From Pseudomonadota bacterium (GTDB taxonomy: Bacteria > SAR324 > XYD2-FULL-50-16 > JAHJRI01): a stretch of 14,039 bases of DNA. The notes below the pieces were generated by a model, which had not been told where the DNA came from, did no database searches, and saw only the letters and a list, made by a program, of their open reading frames with translations. The stretch lies in contig JAKSDL010000400.1 of assembly GCA_022360105.1 (NCBI GenBank), positions 1 to 14,039 of the forward strand, in the 5' to 3' direction. Positions 7,114-13,900 of the stretch are shown here, in pieces (the stretch's first letter is position 1; each line of letters opens with the position of its first letter). The position numbers and the translations under genes are program-made.

Positions 7114-7635
7114 ATGGAATTAGTAGATTGGTTAAGTCAGAAAAAACAAGACCTTGTGCGTTCGTGGATCAGAATTACGATGGAAGCATATCCTACGGAA
7201 GCGTTGGGTGTCTTAAAGCGTAAAAAAGACCAGTTCGCTAATCCTCTTTCCCACATCATTTCAAAAAACATCGAACTTTTGTTTGATGAGCTTCTCAAAG
7301 GAGTAGATGCCAAACGCACTTCTCCAATTCTTGCTGAAATCGTTAGAATCAAGGCCGTCCAGGACTTTTCTCCGTCCGAGGCCCTACAGTTTATATTTGA
7401 TCTGAAATCTGTGTTGTTTGATCACAAAGATGAAACAACAGAGGGGGAGGCTATGCCTTATGATCAGATTCGACCGATGGAACAGGAAATCGACAACCTG
7501 GCCAAGCTGGGGTTCAACATCTATGTTGAATGTCGAGAGAAGCTGGCTGAAATCAGGGTTAATGAAATTAAAAACCAAACTCATATGCTTGTCAGAAGAG
7601 TAAATGAGATGGATAAACAAAAGGAAGCGAGGTAA
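7114..7635 (+). CDS. RsbRD N-terminal (RsbT co-antagonist type) domain protein upstream of dsrM
   Basis: A 173-residue, cysteine-poor, helical cytoplasmic protein. The pattern ELVDWLSQKKQDLVRSWI...YP.....F.NPLSHIISKNIELLFDEL is that of the RsbRD_N domain, which is otherwise found at the N-terminus of stressosome-type sensors. Here no STAS domain follows; the rest is a charged helical tail (EIDNLAKLGFNIYVECREKLAEIRVNEIK). Stand-alone genes of this kind commonly precede dsrMKJOP in sulfate reducers, and their role is unproven. I chose ATG at 7114 because the domain begins there. The frame extends upstream only through the terminator hairpin and T-run. No Shine-Dalgarno sequence is visible before 7114. 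It lies 6 bases ahead of dsrM, so the two are co-transcribed. Confidence 0.78.
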   Translation: MELVDWLSQKKQDLVRSWIRITMEAYPTEALGVLKRKKDQFANPLSHIISKNIELLFDELLKGVDAKRTSPILAEIVRIKAVQDFSPSEALQFIFDLKSVLFDHKDETTEGEAMPYDQIRPMEQEIDNLAKLGFNIYVECREKLAEIRVNEIKNQTHMLVRRVNEMDKQKEAR

Positions 7636-7641
7636 GAGAGA

Positions 7642-8631
7642 ATGAAAATTATAAATCCTCTGATAATTGTAATAGCACTTATTGCGCTTGCTTATGTCGG
7701 GGTAGGAATCGGATTGACAGCCCTGTTTGCAGTGGTAATTCCATACATTGCAATCGCTGTTTTCCTTATCGGCTTCATTTATAAGGTGATCAATTGGGCA
7801 AAATCTCCGGTACCATTTCGAATTCCAACTACCAGTGGACAACAAAAGTCCTTGCCATGGATTAAGCAAAACAAATTTGATAATCCGTTCAGTACGGTCG
7901 GTGTTGTGGTTCGAATGGCCCTTGAAATTCTTCTGTTCAGATCGTTGTTTAAAAACACGCAGGCAGAAGTTAAAGACAATGCGAAGGTGTATTACGGATC
8001 AAGCAAGTGGTTATGGCTCGGTGGAATCGTATTTCATTGGTCATTTTTGATCATTTTGATTAGACATAGCAGATTTTTTCTGGAGCCTGTTCCAGGCCTG
8101 ATTGGGTTAGTGGAAAAAGGCGATAGCTTTATGCAAATGGGTGTTCCCCTGTTCTATATGACTGACGCCGCAATTCTGATTGCTGTGACCTATTTGTTTT
8201 TTAGAAGGGTTGTGGTACCCCAGATCAAGTATATTTCCCAACCTGCAGATTACTTTCCACTTTATTTAATACTCGCCATCGCCGTTACCGGCGTAATGAT
8301 GAGGTATTTTACCAGGGTGGATATTGTTGGAATTAAGGAACTGGCCAGAGGGCTGGTAACTTTCAGTCCAGGTATTCCTGAAGGCTTGGATCCTCTATTT
8401 TATGCCCATCTATTTCTTGTTTCAGTGCTGGCAATCTATTTTCCGTTTAGTAAATTGATGCACCTGGGTGGTGTTTTCTTAAGTCCCACCAGGAATCTGC
8501 CCAACAATAGCCGGGCTGTCAGGCACATTAATCCATGGAATCCCGATATTAAGATACGTACCTATGAAGAGTACGAAGATGACTACAGGGAAAACATGAA
8601 GAAAGTTGGACTACCAGTAGATAAGGAGTAA
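7642..8631 (+). CDS. dsrM: DsrM, membrane cytochrome b subunit of DsrMKJOP
   Basis: NarI-like integral membrane subunit that binds haem b and exchanges electrons between the quinone pool and DsrK. In 329 residues I count about six hydrophobic segments: near 5-25, 26-47, 122-141, 168-187, 204-221 and 254-275. Histidines H132 and H142 (GGIVFHW.....RHSRFF) and H256 and H274 (YAHLFLV...KLMHLGG) lie in the segments expected to hold haem ligands. The charged C-terminus (HINPWNPDIKIRTYEEYEDDYRENMKK) is the usual cytoplasmic end that contacts DsrK. ATG at 7642 follows GAGAG. dsrK starts one base after the stop codon. Confidence 0.95.
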   Translation: MKIINPLIIVIALIALAYVGVGIGLTALFAVVIPYIAIAVFLIGFIYKVINWAKSPVPFRIPTTSGQQKSLPWIKQNKFDNPFSTVGVVVRMALEILLFRSLFKNTQAEVKDNAKVYYGSSKWLWLGGIVFHWSFLIILIRHSRFFLEPVPGLIGLVEKGDSFMQMGVPLFYMTDAAILIAVTYLFFRRVVVPQIKYISQPADYFPLYLILAIAVTGVMMRYFTRVDIVGIKELARGLVTFSPGIPEGLDPLFYAHLFLVSVLAIYFPFSKLMHLGGVFLSPTRNLPNNSRAVRHINPWNPDIKIRTYEEYEDDYRENMKKVGLPVDKE

Positions 8632-8632
8632 T

Positions 8633-10267
8633 ATGTCAAAAATGCTTGAACCGGAAGAACTGGCGAAGGACATTGCGGAATCTCCGACCCTGTTGCATGG
8701 GAAAAGTCCTGAAAAAGAATGGATGGATACACCGGCAGAATTCAGAGAAGGAAACTGGGCTTACAGTGCAAAAGTACCTGCCCTGGAAGCCTTGAAAATG
8801 CCAAATCCAAGAGAGTGGTCGCCAGAAAATGAAGATTGGAAACTTCCGGAAAATTGGAAAGAAATAATTAGTGAAGGTTTTCGTGAAAGACTGGACAAAT
8901 TCAGATCTTTTAAGATTTTTATGGATGTCTGTGTAAGATGTGGTGCTTGTGCGGACAAATGTCACTTTTTTCTCGGTACCGGCGATCCCAAAAACATGCC
9001 GGTTCTTAGAGCTGAGCTGCTAAGATCAGTGTATCGAAACGATTTTACCCTGGCAGGAAAACTGTTGAAGAAATTTGCCGGTGCCAGACCTTTGACCATG
9101 GAAGTGGTGAAGGAGTGGTTCCTCTATTTCTTCCAATGTACGGAATGTCGGAGATGTTCTGTTTTCTGCCCTTACGGAATCGATACGGCCGAGATTACTA
9201 TGATGGCCAGGGAATTATTAAACCTGGTCGGTATCAATATCAACTGGATTATGGATCCTGCGTCCAATTGTAACAGGACCGGTAATCACCTGGGAATCGA
9301 ACCACATACATTCAGAACTGTGGTTGAATCTTTGATGGATGATATTGAAGACATCACTGGTATATCGATTGAGCCGAGTTTTAACAGAAAAGGCGCTGAA
9401 ATTCTCTTTATCACACCGTCCGGTGATGTTTTTGCTGATCCGGGTGTCTACACCATGATGGGATACATTATGCTCTTCGAGCATATTGGACTCGATTACA
9501 CCTTGAGTACTTATGCTTCGGAAGGTGGAAACTTTGGTCTTTTCAACTCCAATGAGTTAATGAAGAAGTTGAATGCCAAGATGTACCATGAAGCAGAAAG
9601 ACTGGGATCCAAATGGATTCTGGGTGGAGAATGTGGGCATATGTGGCGTGTGATTAATCAGTATATGGATACCATGAACGGCCCGTCACCTGGCAATATG
9701 GAAGAGCCTGTTTCTCCGATTACGGGAACCAAGTTCGAAAATGCCAAGTCAACCAAAATGGTTCATATCTCTGAATTTACAGCAGACTTGATTAAACATA
9801 ACAAGCTGAAGCTCGACCCGAGTCGAAATGATCACCTGAGAGTAACTTTCCACGATTCCTGTAACCCGTCCAGGGCTATGGGTATGATGGATGAGCCTCG
9901 TTATGTGATTCAAAACGTATGTAATAATTTCTTCGAAATGCCTGAAAATACCATCAGGGAAAACACATTCTGCTGTGGTGCAGGTAGTGGATTGAACACT
10001 GAAGAAATTATGGATGTCAGAATGAGAGGCGCACTACCTAGAGCAAGTGCCTTAAGGCATGTTCAGGAAAAACACGACGTCAATATGATGGCTTGTGTGT
10101 GTGCGATTGACCGGGCAACATTGCTGGCTCTAACTCAATACTGGGCTCCTGACGTCGAAATTACCGGTGTAACCGAAATGGTTGCGAATGCCCTGGTGAT
10201 GGAAGGCGAAAACGAAGTGAGAGATATGGATCTTCGTGAGGAACCGTATTTAGGCGTGGAGGACTGA
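8633..10267 (+). CDS. dsrK: DsrK, HdrD-like catalytic iron-sulfur subunit of DsrMKJOP
   Basis: Cytoplasmic-face subunit related to heterodisulfide reductase HdrD; it reduces the DsrC trisulfide or disulfide. The 544 residues contain two ferredoxin-type [4Fe-4S] motifs, C100-X2-C103-X2-C106-X3-C110 (CVRCGACADKC) and C169-X2-C172-X2-C175-X3-C179 (CTECRRCSVFC). These are followed by CCG-type cysteines for the special catalytic cluster: C334 (GGECGHMW), C410 (FHDSCNPSR) and C447-C448 (TFCCGAGSG), with further cysteines in MACVCAIDR. All expected ligands are present. AAGGAG at 8623-8628 inside the dsrM end serves as RBS. dsrJ begins 2 bases after the stop codon. Confidence 0.96.
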   Translation: MSKMLEPEELAKDIAESPTLLHGKSPEKEWMDTPAEFREGNWAYSAKVPALEALKMPNPREWSPENEDWKLPENWKEIISEGFRERLDKFRSFKIFMDVCVRCGACADKCHFFLGTGDPKNMPVLRAELLRSVYRNDFTLAGKLLKKFAGARPLTMEVVKEWFLYFFQCTECRRCSVFCPYGIDTAEITMMARELLNLVGININWIMDPASNCNRTGNHLGIEPHTFRTVVESLMDDIEDITGISIEPSFNRKGAEILFITPSGDVFADPGVYTMMGYIMLFEHIGLDYTLSTYASEGGNFGLFNSNELMKKLNAKMYHEAERLGSKWILGGECGHMWRVINQYMDTMNGPSPGNMEEPVSPITGTKFENAKSTKMVHISEFTADLIKHNKLKLDPSRNDHLRVTFHDSCNPSRAMGMMDEPRYVIQNVCNNFFEMPENTIRENTFCCGAGSGLNTEEIMDVRMRGALPRASALRHVQEKHDVNMMACVCAIDRATLLALTQYWAPDVEITGVTEMVANALVMEGENEVRDMDLREEPYLGVED

Positions 10268-10269
10268 TC

Positions 10270-10659
10270 ATGTATGATGCTGGAAAAATAATAGCCGGAT
10301 TGGTCATCTTTGTTGGAATTGTCACTTTTCCAATTTGGGGAAGTCTTGGTGATTCTGATGTAGCACCGGAGCCGGTAGTAAAAGTTAGTGGAACCTGCGT
10401 TGAAGAGGCTGATTGGATGAGAGCCAACCACATGCAGATTCTGGACGAATGGCGTGATGAAGTCGTTCGCGATAACGACAGAATTTATGTAAGCAAAGCT
10501 TTCGGTACCAAATTTGATAAAAGCCTGAGCAGTGCCGGAAAAACTTCATGTACGAGTTGTCATTCCAACAAAGCTGAGTTCTGCGATAGTTGTCACAACT
10601 ATACATCAGTCACTCCATATTGCTGGGAATGTCACATTGAGCCAGAGGAGGAAATCTGA
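10270..10659 (+). CDS. dsrJ: DsrJ, periplasmic triheme cytochrome c of DsrMKJOP
   Basis: A 129-residue cytochrome anchored by an N-terminal hydrophobic helix (about residues 7-23) and exposed to the periplasm. Three haem c sites are visible: C94-TS-C97-H98, C105-DS-C108-H109 and C118-WE-C121-H122. C43 in the SGTC segment matches the conserved cysteine that gives one haem the unusual His/Cys ligation reported for DsrJ; H54 and H122 are among other possible axial ligands. An RBS (GGAGG, 10258-10262) sits at the end of dsrK. The stop codon overlaps the dsrO start by one base, so translation should be coupled. Confidence 0.95.
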   Translation: MYDAGKIIAGLVIFVGIVTFPIWGSLGDSDVAPEPVVKVSGTCVEEADWMRANHMQILDEWRDEVVRDNDRIYVSKAFGTKFDKSLSSAGKTSCTSCHSNKAEFCDSCHNYTSVTPYCWECHIEPEEEI

Positions 10660-11465
10660 TGGATGAGAAAAGAAGAGATTTCTTGAAAAAAGCAGGTGTC
10701 GGTACCCTGGTTGGGCTTGGTGTAGCTTCAGCTGTTGGTGTGGTAACAGAGAAGGAAGGAAAAGCAGCAAGTTCTGTTGAAGAAACTTCGGGAACGCGCT
10801 GGGGCATGGTGATTGACACCAGGAAAAACACCTCGGCATTTGACAAGTGTCAAAAAGCCTGTCACTCAATTCACAATGTTCCGGAATTCACCCTGGAGGA
10901 TGGAAGCCCGGACCTGAAGAATGAAATCAAATGGATCTGGCAAGAGCCTTATCACAACTCCTTTCCAACTAAAGCGGGTGAGTTTTTGAGTGATACCTTG
11001 AAATCCAAACAAGTGACAGTGCTGTGCAATCACTGCAAAAATCCACCTTGTGTTCGGGTTTGCCCAACCAAGGCTACTTTTAAGCGTGATGATGGTCTCG
11101 TCATAATGGATTTTCACCGTTGCATCGGCTGTCGTTTTTGTATGGCCGGCTGTCCTTATGGTTCAAGAAGTTTTAACTGGAAAGATCCAAGATCAGGCGA
11201 CGGAAAAACTGTTGTTGGTGGCGGTAAGATCGATCCTGAGTTTCCTACCCGTGAAAGAGGCGTTGTTGAAAAGTGTAATTTTTGCGCGGAAAGATTGGCT
11301 AAGGGTCAAATCCCTGCTTGTGCAGAAGAATGCGAAGAAGGAGCGATAACATTTGGTGATCTTAACGATCCCAACTCTGAAGTTCGCAAACTTCTCAAAG
11401 AAAACAACACAATTCAACGTAAGTCTGAACTCGGAACGGGTCCATCTGTCTTTTATATAGTGTGA
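10659..11465 (+). CDS. dsrO: DsrO, Tat-exported periplasmic ferredoxin subunit of DsrMKJOP
   Basis: Electron-transfer protein between DsrJ and DsrP. The N-terminus has a twin-arginine signal (KRRDFLKK, R5-R6) followed by a hydrophobic stretch to about residue 30. Twelve cysteines form three groups: C123/126/131/135, C155/158/161/165 and C206/209/221/225, enough for three [4Fe-4S] clusters with the cross-ligation typical of PsrB/NrfC-like proteins. A further pair, C64 and C68 (DKCQKAC), is what is left of a fourth motif, with Asn57 where a cysteine might be expected. From memory the family is usually described with three clusters, so this need not be a defect. The start overlaps dsrJ by one base, and dsrP follows 7 bases after the stop codon. 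Confidence 0.94.
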   Translation: MDEKRRDFLKKAGVGTLVGLGVASAVGVVTEKEGKAASSVEETSGTRWGMVIDTRKNTSAFDKCQKACHSIHNVPEFTLEDGSPDLKNEIKWIWQEPYHNSFPTKAGEFLSDTLKSKQVTVLCNHCKNPPCVRVCPTKATFKRDDGLVIMDFHRCIGCRFCMAGCPYGSRSFNWKDPRSGDGKTVVGGGKIDPEFPTRERGVVEKCNFCAERLAKGQIPACAEECEEGAITFGDLNDPNSEVRKLLKENNTIQRKSELGTGPSVFYIV

Positions 11466-11472
11466 GGATGTC

Positions 11473-12630
11473 ATGATTGAAAAGGCGTTAACAGGAAATA
11501 AAGCCTATTGGACATGGATACTTGTCCTGTTAGGTTTGATTGCAACAGGGTCTTACGCTTATTGGCAGCACTTAACCCAAGGTCTTCACGTGACTGGAAT
11601 GAGCAGGGATGTTTCCTGGGGTGTTTATATTGCCCAGTTGACTTTCCTGGTTGGGGTGGCTGCATCAGCTGTCATGTTGGTATTGCCCTATTATTTGCAT
11701 AATTATAAGCAATTCGGAAAGATCGTTATCCTCGGCGAATTTTTGGCTGTTGCCGCTGTTACAATGTGTATGCTGTTTGTAGTGGTGGATATGGGTAAAC
11801 CGAATAGAGTTATGAATGTATTTCTGCATCCTACACCGAATTCGATCTTATTCTGGGATGCAACGGTGCTATCAGTCTATCTGGGTCTAAACCTGCTTTG
11901 CGGTTGGGTGGCTCTGCAGTCTGAAGCAAAACAAGTGGCTCCACCAAAGTGGATCAAGCCATTTATTATTATTTCTATCCCCTGGGCTGTTAGTATTCAC
12001 ACCGTAACGGCGTTCTTATATGCCGGTCTTCCTGGAAGACATTTCTGGTTGACTGCTATTCTGGCTCCAAGGTTTTTGGCGTCAGCATTTGCTGCAGGTC
12101 CCGCTTTATTGATTCTTCTTTGCCTGCTCCTCAGAAAAATCTCCGATTTTGATGCAGGTGATGAAGCGATTCAAAAGCTGGGAACCATCGTAACATACGC
12201 GGCGTTAGTAAATTTCTTCTTCGTAGCCATGGAATTGTTTACCGCGTTTTATAGTAACATTCCTGGTCACATGCACACCTGGGAATATCTGTTTGCCGGG
12301 TTACACGGGAAGAGTGCATTAACACCTATGGCATGGACGTCAATGATAATTGGTCTGTTTGCCATAGTGTTATTGATTAACCCTGCATTAAGAAGAAATA
12401 CAACTATCCTGGCTGTTGCTTGTATATCTATTTTTGCTTCACTTTGGATTGATAAAGGAATCAGCTTGATTATCGGTGGATTCGCTATCACACCTTTTGA
12501 AACAATAACCGAATACACTCCTGGTTTTTACGAAGTATTAGTAACCATAGGAATTTATTCAATTGGAGCATTGATTTTGACTGTTCTCTACAAAGCCGCC
12601 CTCGGTGTTAAAAGAGAAGTAGCAAAATAA
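11473..12630 (+). CDS. dsrP: DsrP, NrfD-like quinone-interacting membrane subunit of DsrMKJOP
   Basis: An integral membrane protein of the NrfD/PsrC family, 385 residues with about ten hydrophobic segments, expected to exchange electrons between menaquinone and DsrO at the periplasmic side. The [27 protein letters not shown] stretch at residues 42-68 and the [20 protein letters not shown] loop at 110-129 are family hallmarks. ATG at 11473 follows GAGGA overlapping the dsrO stop codon. It is the last gene of the RsbRD_N-dsrMKJOP unit, and a strong terminator follows. Confidence 0.95.
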   Translation: MIEKALTGNKAYWTWILVLLGLIATGSYAYWQHLTQGLHVTGMSRDVSWGVYIAQLTFLVGVAASAVMLVLPYYLHNYKQFGKIVILGEFLAVAAVTMCMLFVVVDMGKPNRVMNVFLHPTPNSILFWDATVLSVYLGLNLLCGWVALQSEAKQVAPPKWIKPFIIISIPWAVSIHTVTAFLYAGLPGRHFWLTAILAPRFLASAFAAGPALLILLCLLLRKISDFDAGDEAIQKLGTIVTYAALVNFFFVAMELFTAFYSNIPGHMHTWEYLFAGLHGKSALTPMAWTSMIIGLFAIVLLINPALRRNTTILAVACISIFASLWIDKGISLIIGGFAITPFETITEYTPGFYEVLVTIGIYSIGALILTVLYKAALGVKREVAK

Positions 12631-12661
12631 AATCAGTTCCGATTAAAGAAATTTAGTTTAA

Positions 12662-12719
12662 ACGGGCACATCAGCTCTTTTCCTTCGAGAAACGAAATGG
12701 TGTGCCCGTCCTGTTTTTA
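12662..12719 (+). terminator. Intrinsic terminator after dsrP
   Basis: ACGGGCACATC (12662-12672) pairs with GGTGTGCCCGT (12699-12709) over 11 positions with one wobble, across a 26-base loop, and is followed by a T-rich CTGTTTTTA. It closes the dsrMKJOP unit. Confidence 0.85.
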
Positions 12720-12767
12720 TGGGGTACCTTTGGGTATTTCGTTAATATATATAAGTAAAAAAATAAA

Positions 12768-13208
12768 ATGGCATTTTCACAAGAGGATATCGATATTGCA
12801 TTGGATTATGCAGAAACCGTAAAACTGACTGCATCTCTCAATCCTGACGACAACAAAACCATCGATTTCCATATATCAAAGGGAATTCCGGAATCAATAA
12901 AAGACGAAGATGTCAAAGAGTTGCTTGATATCGCAGTGAATTACTATCAACGTTCTATTTTTACAGGGGAATATCTAATGGCAGATGATGATCCTCCTAC
13001 CAGAACCTCAGGAGAACCCATCGACGATATCAATTTCTACCTGAGTTACTATAAAACACATCTTAAAGAAGAGCTTAAAAAAGCGTATGACTTGGACAAT
13101 GATTTCAAAGTTATCATGCACAAAGAAGGTCCAAAAATCTCAGCTTACGCTCAGGCGATGATAGATTATCGCAAGGAAATGGCAGCAAAAATGAAGAAAA
13201 AAGACTAA
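12768..13208 (+). CDS. Hypothetical 146-residue soluble protein, family not recognised
   Basis: I do not recognise this protein. It is hydrophilic and rich in acidic residues and lysine. It contains no cysteine, so a redox or Fe-S role like that of its left neighbours is unlikely. There is no signal peptide or membrane segment. Predicted features by eye are a helical N-terminus (SQEDIDIALDYAETVKLTASL), a central acidic proline-containing loop (MADDDPPTRTSGEP), then helices NFYLSYYKTHLKEELKKAYD and ISAYAQAMIDYRKEMAAKMKKKD. The start at 12768 lies in an AT-rich run with no clear Shine-Dalgarno sequence. Terminators or hairpins lie on both sides, so it is probably a single-gene unit. Coding is supported by the uninterrupted frame, codon use like the neighbours, and the flanking signals. 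Confidence 0.7.
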   Translation: MAFSQEDIDIALDYAETVKLTASLNPDDNKTIDFHISKGIPESIKDEDVKELLDIAVNYYQRSIFTGEYLMADDDPPTRTSGEPIDDINFYLSYYKTHLKEELKKAYDLDNDFKVIMHKEGPKISAYAQAMIDYRKEMAAKMKKKD

Positions 13209-13250
13209 ATTGAACTGCTAATACCAAGCTTTGCATCTTCGAAAAATATA

Positions 13251-13275
13251 TGATGGGCAACTTGTTTGCCCATCA
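13251..13275. repeat. Minimal hairpin copy of the element, possible 3' terminator of the hypothetical gene
   Basis: TGATGGGCAA (13251-13260) and TTGCCCATCA (13266-13275) form a perfect 10-bp stem with loop CTTGT. The arms and the CTTGT match the left end of the long elements, so it looks like an element with nearly all of its interior deleted. It lies 42 bases after the hypothetical gene and has no T-run, so its role as a terminator is uncertain. Confidence 0.7.
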
Positions 13276-13336
13276 CCTTGCCAAATATTCGCTATTCCTG
13301 TTTTTCAATACTGTCTTTTCCCTTTTTAAATTTCCC

Positions 13337-13425
13337 GATGGGCAAACTTGTACCGGTCCCGCCTACTCTTAAATCATGAGAACTGCGTATCAGTCTTGTC
13401 ACTTTGTTCAATCAATTTGCCCATC
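13337..13425 (-). repeat. Inverted-repeat element, copy A (89 bp)
   Basis: Bounded by GATGGGCAAA (13337-13346) and TTTGCCCATC (13416-13425). The interior begins CTTGTACCGGTCCCGCC and contains ACTG-CGTAT-CAGT, a possible small inner stem. CTACGACC follows at 13426. Confidence 0.85.
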
Positions 13426-13461
13426 CTACGACCTTTTATCTCTTCCTTTTTTAAATCTCCC

Positions 13462-13550
13462 GATGGGCAAACTTGTACCGGTCCCGCCTGCTCTTAAATC
13501 GTGAGAACTGCGTATTAGTCTTGTTACTTTGTTCAATCAATTTGCCCATC
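13462..13550 (-). repeat. Inverted-repeat element, copy B (89 bp)
   Basis: Same length and arms as copy A, starting exactly 125 bases later. Over the whole 125-base unit, including the 36-base pyrimidine-rich spacer, I count five differences from copy A, all transitions. One of them (CAGT to TAGT) keeps the inner stem as a G:U pair. Confidence 0.85.
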
Positions 13551-13586
13551 CTACGACCTTCTATCTCTTCCTTTTTTAAATCTCCC

Positions 13587-13673
13587 GATGGGCAAACCAG
13601 GATAATTCACAGTTTTGCATATTGCTAAGGGTTTCCAATTGCCTACACACTCCTTTCGATCCTTTTGCCCATC
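13587..13673 (-). repeat. Inverted-repeat element, copy C (87 bp), interior unrelated
   Basis: Starts 125 bases after copy B with the same GATGGGCAAA arm and ends with TTTGCCCATC (13664-13673) plus CTACGACC. The interior sequence does not resemble that of copies A and B. Arms and flanks are therefore conserved while the core differs. Confidence 0.75.
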
Positions 13674-13743
13674 CTACGACCTTTCACAATTCCTGTTGAT
13701 AAAGGGCCACACTGTGTTTCGCGGATTAAATTCAAAATATTCT

Positions 13744-13770
13744 TAAAGCTTTTCCTTCAGATTCCGATAG
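13744..13770 (+). promoter_or_regulatory. Sigma-28 (FliA)-type promoter, upstream copy
   Basis: TAAAGCTT at 13744-13751, an 11-base spacer, then TCCGATAG at 13763-13770. This compares with the flagellar sigma-28 consensus TAAAGTTT-N11-GCCGATAA. The spacing is exact, and the mismatches lie outside the most conserved core (TAAA and CCGAT). It lies 130 bases upstream of the flagellin start. Confidence 0.7.
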
Positions 13771-13812
13771 GGGAGATAAGAAATCAGTTTAAAGCTGGTT
13801 GAAAAATAGTAT

Positions 13813-13839
13813 TAAAGTTTTTCGCCATTATTCCGACAT
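13813..13839 (+). promoter_or_regulatory. Sigma-28 (FliA)-type promoter, flagellin-proximal copy
   Basis: TAAAGTTT at 13813-13820 matches the -35 consensus exactly. After an 11-base spacer comes TCCGACAT at 13832-13839 as the -10 element. Transcription would begin around 13846, giving a leader of roughly 55 bases before the flagellin ATG. Confidence 0.75.
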
Positions 13840-13900
13840 AGGAGTAAAAGGCTTTGTTTAGTGTATTTTTGTGATTTCCAATCTCGATTAAGGAAAAATT

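Larger units (their letters stand above)
13251..13673 (-). repeat. Array of inverted-repeat intergenic elements (REP-like, GTAG-headed on the minus strand)
   Basis: Most of the 692-base gap before flagellin is this array. Three elements are bounded by GATGGGCAAA on the left and TTTGCCCATC on the right, and a fourth, minimal one lies at 13251-13275. Each of the three long elements is followed on the + strand by CTACGACC. On the minus strand each therefore starts with GTAG directly ahead of the palindromic arm, as in REP sequences mobilised by RAYT (REP-associated tyrosine transposase) proteins. The inner part (about 69 bases) is much longer than a usual REP loop. I see no open reading frame worth calling and no RAYT gene in the window. 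Confidence 0.75.

Noticed and set aside
7384..7869. Minus-strand open frame across the RsbRD_N/dsrM junction
   Set aside because: It overlaps two supported + strand genes, has no ribosome-binding site and shows no recognisable domain.
10270..10659. DsrJ missing a haem because one motif looked irregular
   Set aside because: All three CXXCH motifs (94-98, 105-109, 118-122) and the conserved C43 are intact on counting.
13251..13673. CRISPR array
   Set aside because: The repeating unit is 125 bases with near-identical 'spacers' and long inverted ends. CRISPR arrays have 23-45-base repeats with unique spacers, and no cas gene is present.
13337..13673. Integron attC sites or gene cassettes
   Set aside because: There are no GTTRRRY/RYYYAAC core sites and no cassette reading frames. 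The inverted arms GATGGGCAAA do not fit attC.
13790..13815. A third sigma-28 promoter beginning TAAAGCTG at 13790
   Set aside because: No CCGAT-like -10 element occurs 11 bases downstream.
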